Positions 51,344-59,943 are shown, numbered from the stretch's first letter. The stretch is 64,000 nt of DNA from CBHTSZ01 sp966095765 (GCA_966095765.1 CBHTSZ010000002.1:89586-153585); one strand, 5' to 3'. Numbers and translations are program-made. Notes: generated by a model from the sequence alone, not told the origin.

Positions 51344-51379
51344 ATCTAAAAACCCTCCCGTGATGGAGGGTTTTTAGAT
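51344..51379. terminator. 15-bp hairpin terminator
   Basis: ATCTAAAAACCCTCC (51344-51358) pairs perfectly with 51365-51379 around a 6-nt loop. It serves the gene at 50417 and the convergent gene at 51397. Confidence 0.9.
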
Positions 51380-51396
51380 ATGGTTGTGCGTCGAGC

Positions 51397-52236
51397 TTAT
51401 TCCATACCAAATGCCAGCGCGACCAGTAGGACGAGCCCGACGATCAGTCCGACAAAGATGAATGGCAAGAGGAGCGTGAGCCAAGATAGGAAGTGGGCTC
51501 GTGGTTTTTGGTCGCCCGCTGCACGCAACTGACCGTAGAGTACACCGTTCGTACCTGGCTGAAGGAGCATCGGGATTGCGCCGAGCGTCACCATGTTCAG
51601 CAGGTTCTGTGATGCAAAGGTCGTCAGCCATGCGCCTTTTGTGAGGGCCGCGCTCTCTGTAGTGGCGGCAGCGCCCTTTAGGGCTTTATCGAAAAACACG
51701 ACACCAGCGAGGGAGTAGCGATAACTCATCACGAAACCTGGGATGAAGAACAGCAAAGACCAAAGGAAGGTCTTGAAACTAGCGACGAATAGTACCCATG
51801 TGTAGCTCCAGAAGTTATTGAACACGGCTCGGAACGCCTCGTTGAGCGCTACCTGCTTGCCGGCAGCTAGTTTGGCAGACGTGTAGTCGCTCACGCCCCG
51901 GAAGATGACACCGATCGCAAGAATAACGGCTACTATAAGGAGGACAATAACACCGGCTATGAGCCAGACTTCAACAGGGACACGGCCTATAGCCTCGGCG
52001 AACGCCTGGTTCTCGGCGGCTACGACCTTTGGATCAGTAGAGGCTGGCTGACTTGAATCGGCTGGCGACATAAACATGTACGGCACTGATGCAAGTGCTG
52101 AGACTCCAGCGAGGACAGCCATAAAGATACCGATGGACTGTGCTTTTTTGAAAAGAAGATCGAGACCGTTCGTAGCGACAAAAAACGGATTGTTCTCATA
52201 CGTCGCAGGGGTTTTGGGTTTGGATGTAGTAGTCAT
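51397..52236 (-). CDS. Multispanning membrane protein of unknown function
   Basis: 279 residues with about six helices (near 35-58, 92-115, 150-175, 178-200, 215-235 and 250-275), a periplasm-like loop rich in Ser and Pro, and FRAVFNNFWSYTWVLFVASFK, a pattern found in DUF975-like or phosphodiesterase-membrane-domain proteins. A TACACT box ends 6 nt before the ATG, so it is leaderless. It lies 12 nt after the dus gene start region on the same strand. No function assigned. Confidence 0.7.
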   Translation of the reverse strand: MTTTSKPKTPATYENNPFFVATNGLDLLFKKAQSIGIFMAVLAGVSALASVPYMFMSPADSSQPASTDPKVVAAENQAFAEAIGRVPVEVWLIAGVIVLLIVAVILAIGVIFRGVSDYTSAKLAAGKQVALNEAFRAVFNNFWSYTWVLFVASFKTFLWSLLFFIPGFVMSYRYSLAGVVFFDKALKGAAATTESAALTKGAWLTTFASQNLLNMVTLGAIPMLLQPGTNGVLYGQLRAAGDQKPRAHFLSWLTLLLPFIFVGLIVGLVLLVALAFGME

Positions 52237-52248
52237 GGCGCCAGTGTA

Positions 52249-53202
52249 TCACTTGCTCATGAAATCGTCGATTGCTACTCGCACTTCGTCGACAGAATGG
52301 GTATGCATCAAGGTGTCGCGTAGCTGGGAAGCGCCCTCAAAGTCACGTATATAGATCTTAAAGAAACGTTTGAGCGTGTCGAATGGTCGTCCGGTAAGCT
52401 CTCGATAGGTTTCGTAGAGGCTCAGCTGGAGCCGGAGGAGACCGAGTAGCTCCTCGCGGCTATGTGCGCGCGATGTTTCCTCAAATGCAAACGGGTTATG
52501 AAAGATACCTCGGCCAATCATAACACCGTCAATACCCGTCTTTTCGATAAGCTCGAGACTATGCGCTCGGTCACGTACGTCACCGTTGCCGATCAGGAGT
52601 GTTTGCGGCGCTACCTCATCGCGAAGAGCCTTAATCTCACCCATCAGCTCCCAGTGGGCGTCGACCTTACTCATCTCTTTCTTAGTTCGGAGATGGATAG
52701 TAAGTGCGACGACATCTTGTTCGAGCACAAAACGCAGCCACTGCCGCCACTCGTCGACACTGCTATAGCCAAGACGAGTTTTGACGCTGACTGGTAGGCC
52801 AGACTTCTTTGCTGCTGCGATCATCTGTGCAGCTACTTCAGGGGTGCGGATCATCTGAGCGCCACCACCACCCTTGATTGCACTGGCATCAGGACAACCC
52901 ATATTGATATCGATACCATCATAACCGAGCTCTTTGCAGTGGATACTCAGTTTTTCCATGGCGATGGGGTCACTTCCCCACAGCTGCGCAATGATCGGAG
53001 ATTCATCGTCCGTTTTCACGAGACGACCTCCGATTGCCTTGTCTCCAGCGTGCATCCAGCCGGTGGCGTTCGTAAACTCAGTAAAGTAGAGGCTTGGTCG
53101 TGAGGCCTCGGTGATAACATGGCGAAAAACCACGTCAGTTACCGCCTCCATAGGAGCCAGTATCATGATTGGTTTCGGTAGTTCTTGCCAAATATTTTTC
53201 AT
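52249..53202 (-). CDS. tRNA-dihydrouridine synthase
   Basis: 317 residues. The flavin TIM barrel is seen in ILAPMEAVTDVVFRHV, and IDINMGCPDASAIKGGGGAQM holds the catalytic Cys; GNGDVRD and IDGVMIGRGIFHNPF bind FMN phosphate. The lack of subclass-specific motifs prevents choosing DusA or DusB. It reduces uridines in the D loop of tRNA. Probably co-transcribed with the membrane protein downstream (12 nt gap). Confidence 0.93.
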   Translation of the reverse strand: MKNIWQELPKPIMILAPMEAVTDVVFRHVITEASRPSLYFTEFTNATGWMHAGDKAIGGRLVKTDDESPIIAQLWGSDPIAMEKLSIHCKELGYDGIDINMGCPDASAIKGGGGAQMIRTPEVAAQMIAAAKKSGLPVSVKTRLGYSSVDEWRQWLRFVLEQDVVALTIHLRTKKEMSKVDAHWELMGEIKALRDEVAPQTLLIGNGDVRDRAHSLELIEKTGIDGVMIGRGIFHNPFAFEETSRAHSREELLGLLRLQLSLYETYRELTGRPFDTLKRFFKIYIRDFEGASQLRDTLMHTHSVDEVRVAIDDFMSK

Positions 53203-53261
53203 AACAGACGTCTTATTATCTCATAGCACTAGCAACTGGTAAAAATGATCTATCAAAATGA

Positions 53262-53830
53262 AAAGGTCCGCTCGTATTGAGCGGACCAAGGAGGGACTTC
53301 GACTGACTGGCTGCCAGTCGAAGTCACGAGAGATACTCGGAGCGTACCTCTCGGAGCTATGTGCCCCCCGGCACAGTACGCTCACCTTCCTTTCTGTGAA
53401 GTTTCGCGGCCTGTGAGGCCGGCTCAGTGAGGAGGTCGGGAAGCTACCTCACGTTGCCGGCCCCACGGCCGCTGGTGTTGTCCGCGGGGGGAGGACTACA
53501 CCGGCGATCTCCGAGGGGTCGAATCCCGGAGCTCAAGTTCTGGACAGGCATAGGTGGGGTCCTATCCAGAACGTTAGACCGAACCAGGCCCAGATCCCTT
53601 GACGGGATCCTTCCCCGGGTCTGGTTCGGCTGTTTGGGTGCCACGGCTGGTGTCCGGGTAGGAGCACCAGCCGTGGCGACGAGACTCGAGCGGTCAGCTC
53701 TCAACTGCGTAAGCGTTAACCGACCTCGTCTCGTGGAATCCCCTAGCACCCTAGGGGAAGTGGTCGGGCCGTAGGGAGTATGAGTCCCCGCAACTGCAGG
53801 CCTAGCGGCGTGCAATTGGCTACGGCCACG
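53262..53830 (-). ncRNA. Large multi-hairpin RNA of unknown class
   Basis: About 560 nt without a credible protein. Perfect or near-perfect stems follow each other: 53665-53677 with 53640-53652 (13 bp), 53579-53591 with 53617-53629 plus 53593-53598 with 53604-53609, 53565-53572 with 53537-53544, 53728-53734 with 53679-53685, 53740-53746 with 53751-53757, 53295-53305 with 53315-53325 (11 bp) and 53361-53365 with 53370-53374. The orientation is inferred from a terminator at 53265-53287 that works on the minus strand, and from the promoter at 54197-54225. RNase P, SRP and tmRNA signatures are absent. Dense folding resembles ornate large RNAs such as GOLLD and ROOL in style only. Confidence 0.55.
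53265..53287 (-). terminator. 9-bp hairpin ending the RNA island
   Basis: GGTCCGCTC (53265-53273) pairs perfectly with GAGCGGACC (53279-53287) and TTTT follows on the minus strand. Confidence 0.85.
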
Positions 53831-53831
53831 G

Positions 53832-53944
53832 TGGAGATGGCAGGGATCGAACCTGCGACGTAGGCATCCTCCGGCTTTTTCTCGGCGCGATTACCGAGAA
53901 ACCGACTGAGGCACCGCCCTGCTCTGCCTCTGAGCTACATCCCC
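53832..53944 (-). tRNA. Alanine-tRNA-like RNA with a 48-nt anticodon loop and no CCA
   Basis: Acceptor GGGGATG pairs with CATCTCC, giving the G3:U70 pair and A73 that identify tRNA-Ala to alanyl-tRNA synthetase. The D arm (GCTC...GAGC) and T arm (GCAGG TTCGATC CCTGC) are canonical and the variable region ACGTC has 5 nt. The anticodon stem would be GGGCG/TGCCT, but its loop is 48 nt instead of 7 and contains its own stem, CCTC plus CGG and CTCGG against their complements. The bases after A73 are CCG, so CCA is not encoded. It could be a tRNA with an intron-like insert or a non-decoding alanyl acceptor. It lies between a zinc-ribbon gene and the large RNA. Confidence 0.6.
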
Positions 53945-53975
53945 TGGCGTCCATTTACGTCGGACAAGACGTCAA

Positions 53976-54137
53976 TCAAACGGTGCCGCGTCCCTTGCAG
54001 GCAGGGCACTTTCCAACGTGCTTGCCGCGCAGGACTGCTGCAGCCGCATCCCAGACACCGCATCCGCAGCGCTGGTTTTTTCCTTTGCAGGTCTGACAAA
54101 CGCCAGATCCACTGCAAGTGTTGCACGTGGCAGCCAC
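53976..54137 (-). CDS. 53-residue CxxCxGxG zinc-ribbon protein
   Basis: The frame beginning GTG 54137 (AAGGGG 9 nt upstream) reads VAATCNTCSGSGVCQTCKGK and ends CPACKGRGTV. The CNTCSGSG, CQTCKGKN and CPACKGRG repeats are the DnaJ-type CxxCxGxG metal ribbon, here without a J domain and with one lone repeat. A longer minus-strand frame in another register gives no such motif. Small DnaJ-like zinc ribbons bind unfolded proteins or RNA. It is the first unit of the RNA island, behind promoter G. G/C-ending codons. Confidence 0.7.
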   Translation of the reverse strand: MAATCNTCSGSGVCQTCKGKNQRCGCGVWDAAAAVLRGKHVGKCPACKGRGTV

Positions 54138-54196
54138 GTTGCATCACCCCTTGTACTCCGTAGAAAACCTCTTCAGGCTTTCCGCAGCTGACAACT

Positions 54197-54225
54197 ATAG
54201 TACCAATTTTTATGTGTTAGGTCAA
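54197..54225 (-). promoter_or_regulatory. Cassette promoter G (extended -10)
   Basis: TTGACC (54220-54225), a 17-nt spacer ending TTGG, then TACTAT (54197-54202) on the minus strand. The transcript would cover the zinc-ribbon gene, the tRNA-like RNA and the large RNA. Confidence 0.68.
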
Positions 54226-54239
54226 TGGTTTCTAAGCAG

Positions 54240-57200
54240 TTATGAGAGGATCTCGGCCTCGAATGCTTTGATGCCCCCAAGGTTTTTTTCGTAATCTTCT
54301 CGCGTTGTGAAATCAAGTTCCAGGATACGTCGCCATACCCCTTGGATGAGGGTGTTGAACTCATTCAACTCGTTCATGTCATAGTCGAGCTCGATGCGGT
54401 TGATGATGCCGCGATCATCCGGCTCAACATATTCAATCACGCCGCGGGTAACGGTGTAGCCGGCGTACTGACGCGAATGTTCGATCAGAAGCTTGTAAAA
54501 CATGAGTTGTTGTCGGTAGTGATGGAGTTTGATCTTCTCGTACTCAGTCCTGCCCTGCCAGCTTGTAGTGCTTTTGCCGGTTTTGTAGTCGGTCACAATG
54601 ATCGTCTTTGTCTCTTCATCAATATCCATGAGGTCGATTGCGCCACTTAGCCGGGTGTCTCCGATCACGACTCCTTCGTTGCCGAAGTTCTGCTCAACAC
54701 GTTGGCTCGGTGAGAAGCTCTCGTATCGAGCTGCGAAGAAGGCGCTGAGAACATCACTCCCTTTTTTCGCAAAGTAGGCGTGCTGCTCGCTGGCAAGTTG
54801 ATGTTCGCTGAGTGCAGCTTCAAAATCTCCGAGCAGATCCTCAACGGGACGTTTTTTACCGGTCGCTGTAAGGTGGGCGTGTGCTCGTTGAAGTGTCGCG
54901 TGAACCGCCGAACCAAAAGCGGCGCTCGGACTCATGGCCTGCGGGAAACGGAGCAGGTTTTGGAGTAGAAAGAGTTCTGGGCCACCGCGCGATACGTCGA
55001 TAAAGTTACAGAGGTGTGTTGCACTCAATTTATATTTGGCAAGCGTGTCGCGTAGGAGCTCGCGCATCGTATGCTCTCCGATATCGCCAAGATGGGAGTG
55101 CCACATCGTCTCGTATAGTTCGATGGCAGGCGATGAGGATTCTTCATGGATAACCGGCATATGCTCAAGATAACCGACGGGTAGAAGCGACTTACCATTG
55201 CCGTTCTTCTGGTGGGTGCTCAGTAGTAGATTTGTCTTCGCACGCGTCAGTGCCACAAAGAGTAGCCTGATGTGTTCGTCACTGCTGTCACCGCTAATCC
55301 CGATTGGCAAGTTGTGCGGGTAGTTTATCAAGCGGCCGCGTGAACGCGCGGTTTCACCCCATACTGAATCAGCAAGCTCGATAACATGCACCATATCGAA
55401 CTCCAGTCCTTTCGAACGGTGCGCTGTGAGTAGCTCAACAGGCTGGTGGTCGTCGACGATATGGCCGCTGCTTTGGATGCCGATACCAAGCTCACGGTAT
55501 TTGTCGAGGCAATACATAAAGTCCCGAAGCAGTAGCTGTCCCTCGGGACGATAGTCGCGAATACGCCTGCGGATACTGGCGAGCGCATCGAGGTAGCTTA
55601 CGTAGAGTGCGGGCTGCTGCTCGAGGAGGTCATGTTTAAAGAAGTAGTCGCGCAGGGGTGATTGGAATCCTTCGTGCGTAACCATCGTGACGTCTTCGGC
55701 CGGCTCAGCCTGTTCATTGTCTGAGACTTGATCCTCAACGGTACCGGTCAGATGGTCGAGGATGTACTCGAGCGGTTCGTGAAGGGAGAGGTGCGCAGTG
55801 TAGATGAGCCATTCGGCGATATCAGCAAACTGTCCTTCACGATCGAGCATCGTCTCAAGCCATAGCTGCCTGTTTTTGTGCGCTTCAAGACTTAGCTTCC
55901 ATAATTCTTTTGGCTCGATTCCCCACGCCGGATGCGCAAGTAGCTCAGGAAGCAAACCGTTTACTTCATCGAGCTGTTGCTCAGCGACGAGCGTGATGAT
56001 ACGGGCGAGCTGCTCGAGAAACTGTATCGGTGGCGTGTCGAGCACGTTATCGCGGCGGTCGTAGCTTACCGGAATACGCTGTTTTTGTAGATACGGCAGT
56101 ACAGCCTGCAGCTGGCGGTGGTGGCGAGATATGATTGCGATCGTTTGTTCTGGGTGTGTTTTACGCTCATCGACGATGCGTTTTGCGATTGCTGCATACT
56201 CCGAAGCTTCATCAGGGAAAGAGGTGTACGTGACATGTGATTGCTTGGGTAAGTGGTGCGGCGTGAGTGTTTTGTCCAGCTCAGGGATGGTGTGTTCGAG
56301 CCGCTCTTCGGCGCGGGTGATCGTCGTGCGGGCAAGCTCTAGGATCGGAGCACTTGACCGGTAGTTGTCGCGGAGCGTTACGATCTCGACATCACGGTAG
56401 AGCGTGCGAAAATCGAGGATATTTGAGAGGTTGGCGCCTTGGAAGCGATAGATCGCCTGATCATCATCACCAACCACCATGATGTTTGGTCGCCCCTCGG
56501 AACTGGCATTGTTCGAAAGATTCCATAAGAGGCGCATCTGGGCATCGTTGGTGTCTTGGAACTCGTCGACGAGAATGTACTGATATTGCTCCTGAAGGTT
56601 AAGGCGAAGCTCGTCGAATACCTCGAGCGCATGGACCGTTCGGAGGATCATGTCGTCGAAGTCGTAGAGAGAACGCCCCTGCATCGCAAGCAGGTACTCG
56701 TAGTAAATGCCTGCGACTGCGCGGAGTCGGACGGAACGTTTGGCGTCTTTGAGGGTGAGTTCACCGTCGCTTCGTTTTTCGCACCACTCCCGTTTCCAGG
56801 CGCTGAGTGGTTTGGTGTTGTCGTCTACTCGTGCGTGTTCGAGTGCAAGTTCCAGGCTGGCCCGGACGAGGCTATGGAGAGGTTCGTATGTAATGAGGCC
56901 ATAGCTCTCTTCGGTATAGCTACTGACGTCTTGGATCAGAGACTCGATGGCGTCAAAGCTTTTTTTACTGAGGCGTGGGCCGAACACGCTCTCAAGTCGG
57001 GGCTGGAGCCATTCGATAAAGCGATCGTTGCGATCCAGGATGGCAACGAGTTCATCTGAGGTTAGACCACTCTTTTTGAGATCGGAGATGGCGGTTTGGG
57101 TGTCGCGAAGATAGGTAAACTCGTCGTTCATCTTGCTCGCGAGTTGGTTGTCGTGCGGGAGCTTCTCAAAGATCGAACGGAGTACTTCGTAACTGCTTAG

Positions 57201-57551
57201 TTCATCGGCAGGTCGAAAGTACGCTCCATGGTAGAAGTATTCTGCATTTCGGTTAATAATCTCGCTACCAAAGCTGTGAAAGGTGTGGATCGCGACCTTG
57301 TATGCATCAGCGCCAATCAGACCTGCGAGGCGCTCGCGCATCGCGTAAGCCCCCGACTCGGTGTAGGTGAGACACAGGATATTTTGCGGCAATACATCGG
57401 CGACACGGAGAATATTTGCAACGCGCATACTGAGGAGTTCGGTTTTGCCTGTTCCCGGCCCTGCAACCACCATGAGTGGACCATCAGTTGTGTCTACCGC
57501 CTGTTTTTGAGCCGCATTCAGCGTGCGATATCTCGTATCAAAGTCGCTCAT
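54240..57551 (-). CDS. UvrD/PcrA-family helicase with C-terminal PD-(D/E)xK nuclease
   Basis: 1103 residues. Walker A GPGTGKTELL near 30, motif Q LNAAQKQAV, DEFQDTNDAQMRLL (motif II), GDDDQAIYRFQGA (III), TLRDNYRSS (IV) and LTAHRSKGLEFDMV (V) and ALTRAKTNLLL (VI) are all present. A nuclease follows: LSGAIDLMDIDEETKTI, then TDYKTGKSTT near 985-995 and QLMFYKLLI, the RecB-type active site. The single chain joins helicase and nuclease like AddA. It probably processes DNA ends. A TACAAT box ends 10 nt before the ATG. Confidence 0.92.
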   Translation of the reverse strand: MSDFDTRYRTLNAAQKQAVDTTDGPLMVVAGPGTGKTELLSMRVANILRVADVLPQNILCLTYTESGAYAMRERLAGLIGADAYKVAIHTFHSFGSEIINRNAEYFYHGAYFRPADELSSYEVLRSIFEKLPHDNQLASKMNDEFTYLRDTQTAISDLKKSGLTSDELVAILDRNDRFIEWLQPRLESVFGPRLSKKSFDAIESLIQDVSSYTEESYGLITYEPLHSLVRASLELALEHARVDDNTKPLSAWKREWCEKRSDGELTLKDAKRSVRLRAVAGIYYEYLLAMQGRSLYDFDDMILRTVHALEVFDELRLNLQEQYQYILVDEFQDTNDAQMRLLWNLSNNASSEGRPNIMVVGDDDQAIYRFQGANLSNILDFRTLYRDVEIVTLRDNYRSSAPILELARTTITRAEERLEHTIPELDKTLTPHHLPKQSHVTYTSFPDEASEYAAIAKRIVDERKTHPEQTIAIISRHHRQLQAVLPYLQKQRIPVSYDRRDNVLDTPPIQFLEQLARIITLVAEQQLDEVNGLLPELLAHPAWGIEPKELWKLSLEAHKNRQLWLETMLDREGQFADIAEWLIYTAHLSLHEPLEYILDHLTGTVEDQVSDNEQAEPAEDVTMVTHEGFQSPLRDYFFKHDLLEQQPALYVSYLDALASIRRRIRDYRPEGQLLLRDFMYCLDKYRELGIGIQSSGHIVDDHQPVELLTAHRSKGLEFDMVHVIELADSVWGETARSRGRLINYPHNLPIGISGDSSDEHIRLLFVALTRAKTNLLLSTHQKNGNGKSLLPVGYLEHMPVIHEESSSPAIELYETMWHSHLGDIGEHTMRELLRDTLAKYKLSATHLCNFIDVSRGGPELFLLQNLLRFPQAMSPSAAFGSAVHATLQRAHAHLTATGKKRPVEDLLGDFEAALSEHQLASEQHAYFAKKGSDVLSAFFAARYESFSPSQRVEQNFGNEGVVIGDTRLSGAIDLMDIDEETKTIIVTDYKTGKSTTSWQGRTEYEKIKLHHYRQQLMFYKLLIEHSRQYAGYTVTRGVIEYVEPDDRGIINRIELDYDMNELNEFNTLIQGVWRRILELDFTTREDYEKNLGGIKAFEAEILS

Positions 57552-57601
57552 CGATATGACTATTGTAACAGGAGTCACACCTGGGGTGCTACAATGACAC
57601 T

Positions 57602-58090
57602 ATGAACGCTGATATATACGATGATATGGCCATCGAAGCGATCGCTAACGAGCATTTTGGGAAGCGATTTGACATCCAGCAAGTGATCGTGCGCAGTGTC
57701 CCGACAACCCATACGACGGTTGCGAGTGTTTTTCTCACGACTAAAAATCAGCTCTACGCTCTTATCCATGGGCGCGCACCACTCACGCTTGGTGATGTGC
57801 GACGCATCGTCAAACGCATGGGTCTCGAGGCAGAAGCGTATCTTCCACCTGCACATCGTCCAAATTACTTCGACGAGGTTGCGATCGAAAAATTCAAAGC
57901 CGTATACCCTGGGCGACATGACATCTCCGATAGCGATCTTCGCTACTATCGTCTCAATGTCCCCTACAATCCTGCCCTGGTGTTGATCGGTGCGGTAACT
58001 GACGGGACGATTAGGCAATTCGACGCGAGTGACAGCACGAACTGGCGCGTCGCGGCAAAGTTCCAGTACCGACGTATCAAGACTGGATAA
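57602..58090 (+). CDS. Hypothetical soluble protein
   Basis: 162 residues. VFLTTKNQLYALIHGRAPLTLGDVRRIVKRMGL may be a small DNA-binding helix region; the rest, including HRPNYFDEVAIEKFKAVYPG and DSTNWRVAAKFQYRRI, is unfamiliar. A TACAAT hexamer ends 6 nt before the ATG and no ribosome site is present, a clear leaderless case. It converges with and overlaps the methyltransferase gene by 14 nt, and is divergent to the helicase gene with only 50 nt between starts. Confidence 0.65.
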   Translation: MNADIYDDMAIEAIANEHFGKRFDIQQVIVRSVPTTHTTVASVFLTTKNQLYALIHGRAPLTLGDVRRIVKRMGLEAEAYLPPAHRPNYFDEVAIEKFKAVYPGRHDISDSDLRYYRLNVPYNPALVLIGAVTDGTIRQFDASDSTNWRVAAKFQYRRIKTG

Positions 58091-59375
58091 GATCGAGTAC
58101 GACGAGATTCTCGATGTGAGGTGTACGCGGGAAAAAGTTATAGCCGCGGTGATAACGAATCCCGTAGCGCTCGGCCAGCATCGCAACGTCACGCGCTTGA
58201 GTTACGGGGTTGCAGCTGAGATAAATGATACGATTCGGTTTCGTTTCGAGTAGACGTGCGATCACATCTGCGTGCAGTCCTGCACGAGGAGGATCAACGA
58301 TAATTGTTTTGTCACCGGTGATATATTCAAGGGCTTTTTCGCTCGGCGCATGAACCGCCTCGGCTTTTAGGCTCAGTTCTTTGATGTTCCGTTTCATCTC
58401 TCGTACGGCATTCTCGTCGATTTCGACGAGCGTCACGTTATCGCCGCCGATAGTAAGTCCGATAGTGCCAACACCGCTATACATATCAACCGCTGGCTTG
58501 CCTTCGAGCCACTCGCGCATATCAGAAAGTGCCCGCTCGTAGATCGGTAGGTTAACCTGAAAGAAGCCCTCGGTTGCATAGCGGAACGGCACGTTCTGGA
58601 TCGTATCGCTCAGTACGATGTCGCCAAACTGTTTGAGTCGCTCCGTGATGCGGCTCGCAGGACTACGCGGGTCGGAATAGATGACTTCTCCACCCTGTGC
58701 CGGTAGGTCTCTTGCTTCAACGTCAGTTATCGGATCAATCTTGTCTTTGACATAGAGCTGCCAGACGCAATCACCATTTTGATTGCAGCGAATCAGGAGT
58801 GTCTTGAGACTTCGTGCTGGTATCTGCTTTTGCTGTAGCAAGTCTCGGATAGCGCTTGCAAGCTTATTGATCTCTGGACGAGCCAGTGATGTTCCCTGTA
58901 CGGCAATCTTGCCTTTACTGCCGCGCCGGAAAAACGCAAGGTCAAGCGTTTTATCACCTTGCTCATTCGTATCACCCCACCAGCTAAACTCAACTTTGTT
59001 TCGATAGCCATAGTCGATACCGTCCGTATATACTTCGATTGCTTGAGGGAGAACGATATCATGAAGCTCAAAAGCTTCTTCGATGAGCGCCGCCTTGTAG
59101 TGCTCCTCGGATTTGAATGACATGATCTGCCATGGACTGGTACTCAAATAGCTTTCGGGGTCGAGTGGCGCCACGCGTTCAGTGCTCGGTTTTTCGATGG
59201 CGGTAACGACACCCTCAGCGTACTTGCTCTTTTTCTTTGTGATAGAGACGGTTACCGTTTCACCTGGCAGGCCGCCCCATATAAAAGCTTTGCGGCCATC
59301 GGCGAGCGTGGCGAGAGCTTGGCCGCCGCCGACAATCTTGTCTAGTGTGATGGTTTCACTATGAGGCTTCTTCAT
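58077..59375 (-). CDS. 23S rRNA (uracil-C5)-methyltransferase, RumA/RlmCD-like
   Basis: 432 residues. The N-terminal TRAM-like domain (GGGQALATLADGRKAFIWGGLPGE) is followed by a Rossmann domain with SAM motif VDMYSGVGTIGLTI, NPP-type DPPRAGLH and catalytic Cys in IIYLSCNPVTQARD. It lacks the four-Cys iron-sulfur cluster of RlmD. It methylates uridine in rRNA or tRNA. AGGAGGTCG directly precedes the ATG and TATACT is 9 nt upstream. Confidence 0.9.
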   Translation of the reverse strand: MKKPHSETITLDKIVGGGQALATLADGRKAFIWGGLPGETVTVSITKKKSKYAEGVVTAIEKPSTERVAPLDPESYLSTSPWQIMSFKSEEHYKAALIEEAFELHDIVLPQAIEVYTDGIDYGYRNKVEFSWWGDTNEQGDKTLDLAFFRRGSKGKIAVQGTSLARPEINKLASAIRDLLQQKQIPARSLKTLLIRCNQNGDCVWQLYVKDKIDPITDVEARDLPAQGGEVIYSDPRSPASRITERLKQFGDIVLSDTIQNVPFRYATEGFFQVNLPIYERALSDMREWLEGKPAVDMYSGVGTIGLTIGGDNVTLVEIDENAVREMKRNIKELSLKAEAVHAPSEKALEYITGDKTIIVDPPRAGLHADVIARLLETKPNRIIYLSCNPVTQARDVAMLAERYGIRYHRGYNFFPRTPHIENLVVLDLIQS

Positions 59376-59402
59376 CGACCTCCTAGTATAGCGTACCGAG
59401 GG

Positions 59403-59855
59403 CTATTTGCTGCGTAGAGGTTTCGTTGAGGCGGCAATACCAAGCGCCACTGCGATGATCGCAACGTTTTTGATGATGTACTGCCCTTCCAGTGTTGGCA
59501 CAAACGGCTGTTGCCATACGAGGTCAGGCGTGAGTACGAGCGGGCTACAGACAACTGCCATATGGATGAGGAGGAGTGGGATAACGACGCGTGTGGTTTT
59601 CGGAATAAGAAAGAGAATGCCGATCAAACATTCGATCAATGACAGTGCGAGAAATAACGTATCGAAATACTGCATGCCAACGGTGCGTGCAGTAAGTGCT
59701 TCGGCGAGCGGACCGGCCGGACTAAGTCCGAAAACTTTCAGGGCGCCAAACCAAAAGAACACGACAAAGAGGGACGCTCTGGCGATCGGAATAGAGTATT
59801 TGTTGAGGAGCGCGATGAACCTTTGATCAAACGAGACGAGCTTATGCTTTTTCAT
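59403..59855 (-). CDS. DoxX-like small membrane protein
   Basis: 150 residues, four membrane helices (about 22-42, 62-82, 85-108 and 124-143). The plan and motifs such as YSIPIARASLFVVFFWFGALKVFG and SLIECLIGILFLIP fit the DoxX/SURF4-like family. A role in quinone or redox-linked membrane functions is reported for some members. A TATACT box ends 8 nt before the ATG, so it is leaderless. Confidence 0.78.
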   Translation of the reverse strand: MKKHKLVSFDQRFIALLNKYSIPIARASLFVVFFWFGALKVFGLSPAGPLAEALTARTVGMQYFDTLFLALSLIECLIGILFLIPKTTRVVIPLLLIHMAVVCSPLVLTPDLVWQQPFVPTLEGQYIIKNVAIIAVALGIAASTKPLRSK

Positions 59856-59943
59856 ATAGCCTTAGTATAACTGAAGCCGACTTTACTAGATGCTCGTGCT
59901 TGCAGGTGGTAGCATGCGAGGCATAAGATAAAGGAGAAATCAT

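Noticed and set aside
53427..53815. Open frames of about 115 and 123 codons on both strands of the RNA island
   Set aside because: Both have low-complexity, Arg/Pro/Thr-rich products, no ribosome site and no recognisable motif; long perfect stems explain the base order better.
53262..53944. tmRNA or RNase P RNA
   Set aside because: The GGAGGAAAGTCC core of RNase P is absent, no ALAA-type tag frame is found, and the tRNA-like part closes on itself with a normal D stem.
53935..54147. A 70-codon frame overlapping the zinc-ribbon gene
   Set aside because: It gives an unstructured translation, whereas the shifted frame gives three DnaJ-type CxxCxGxG repeats.
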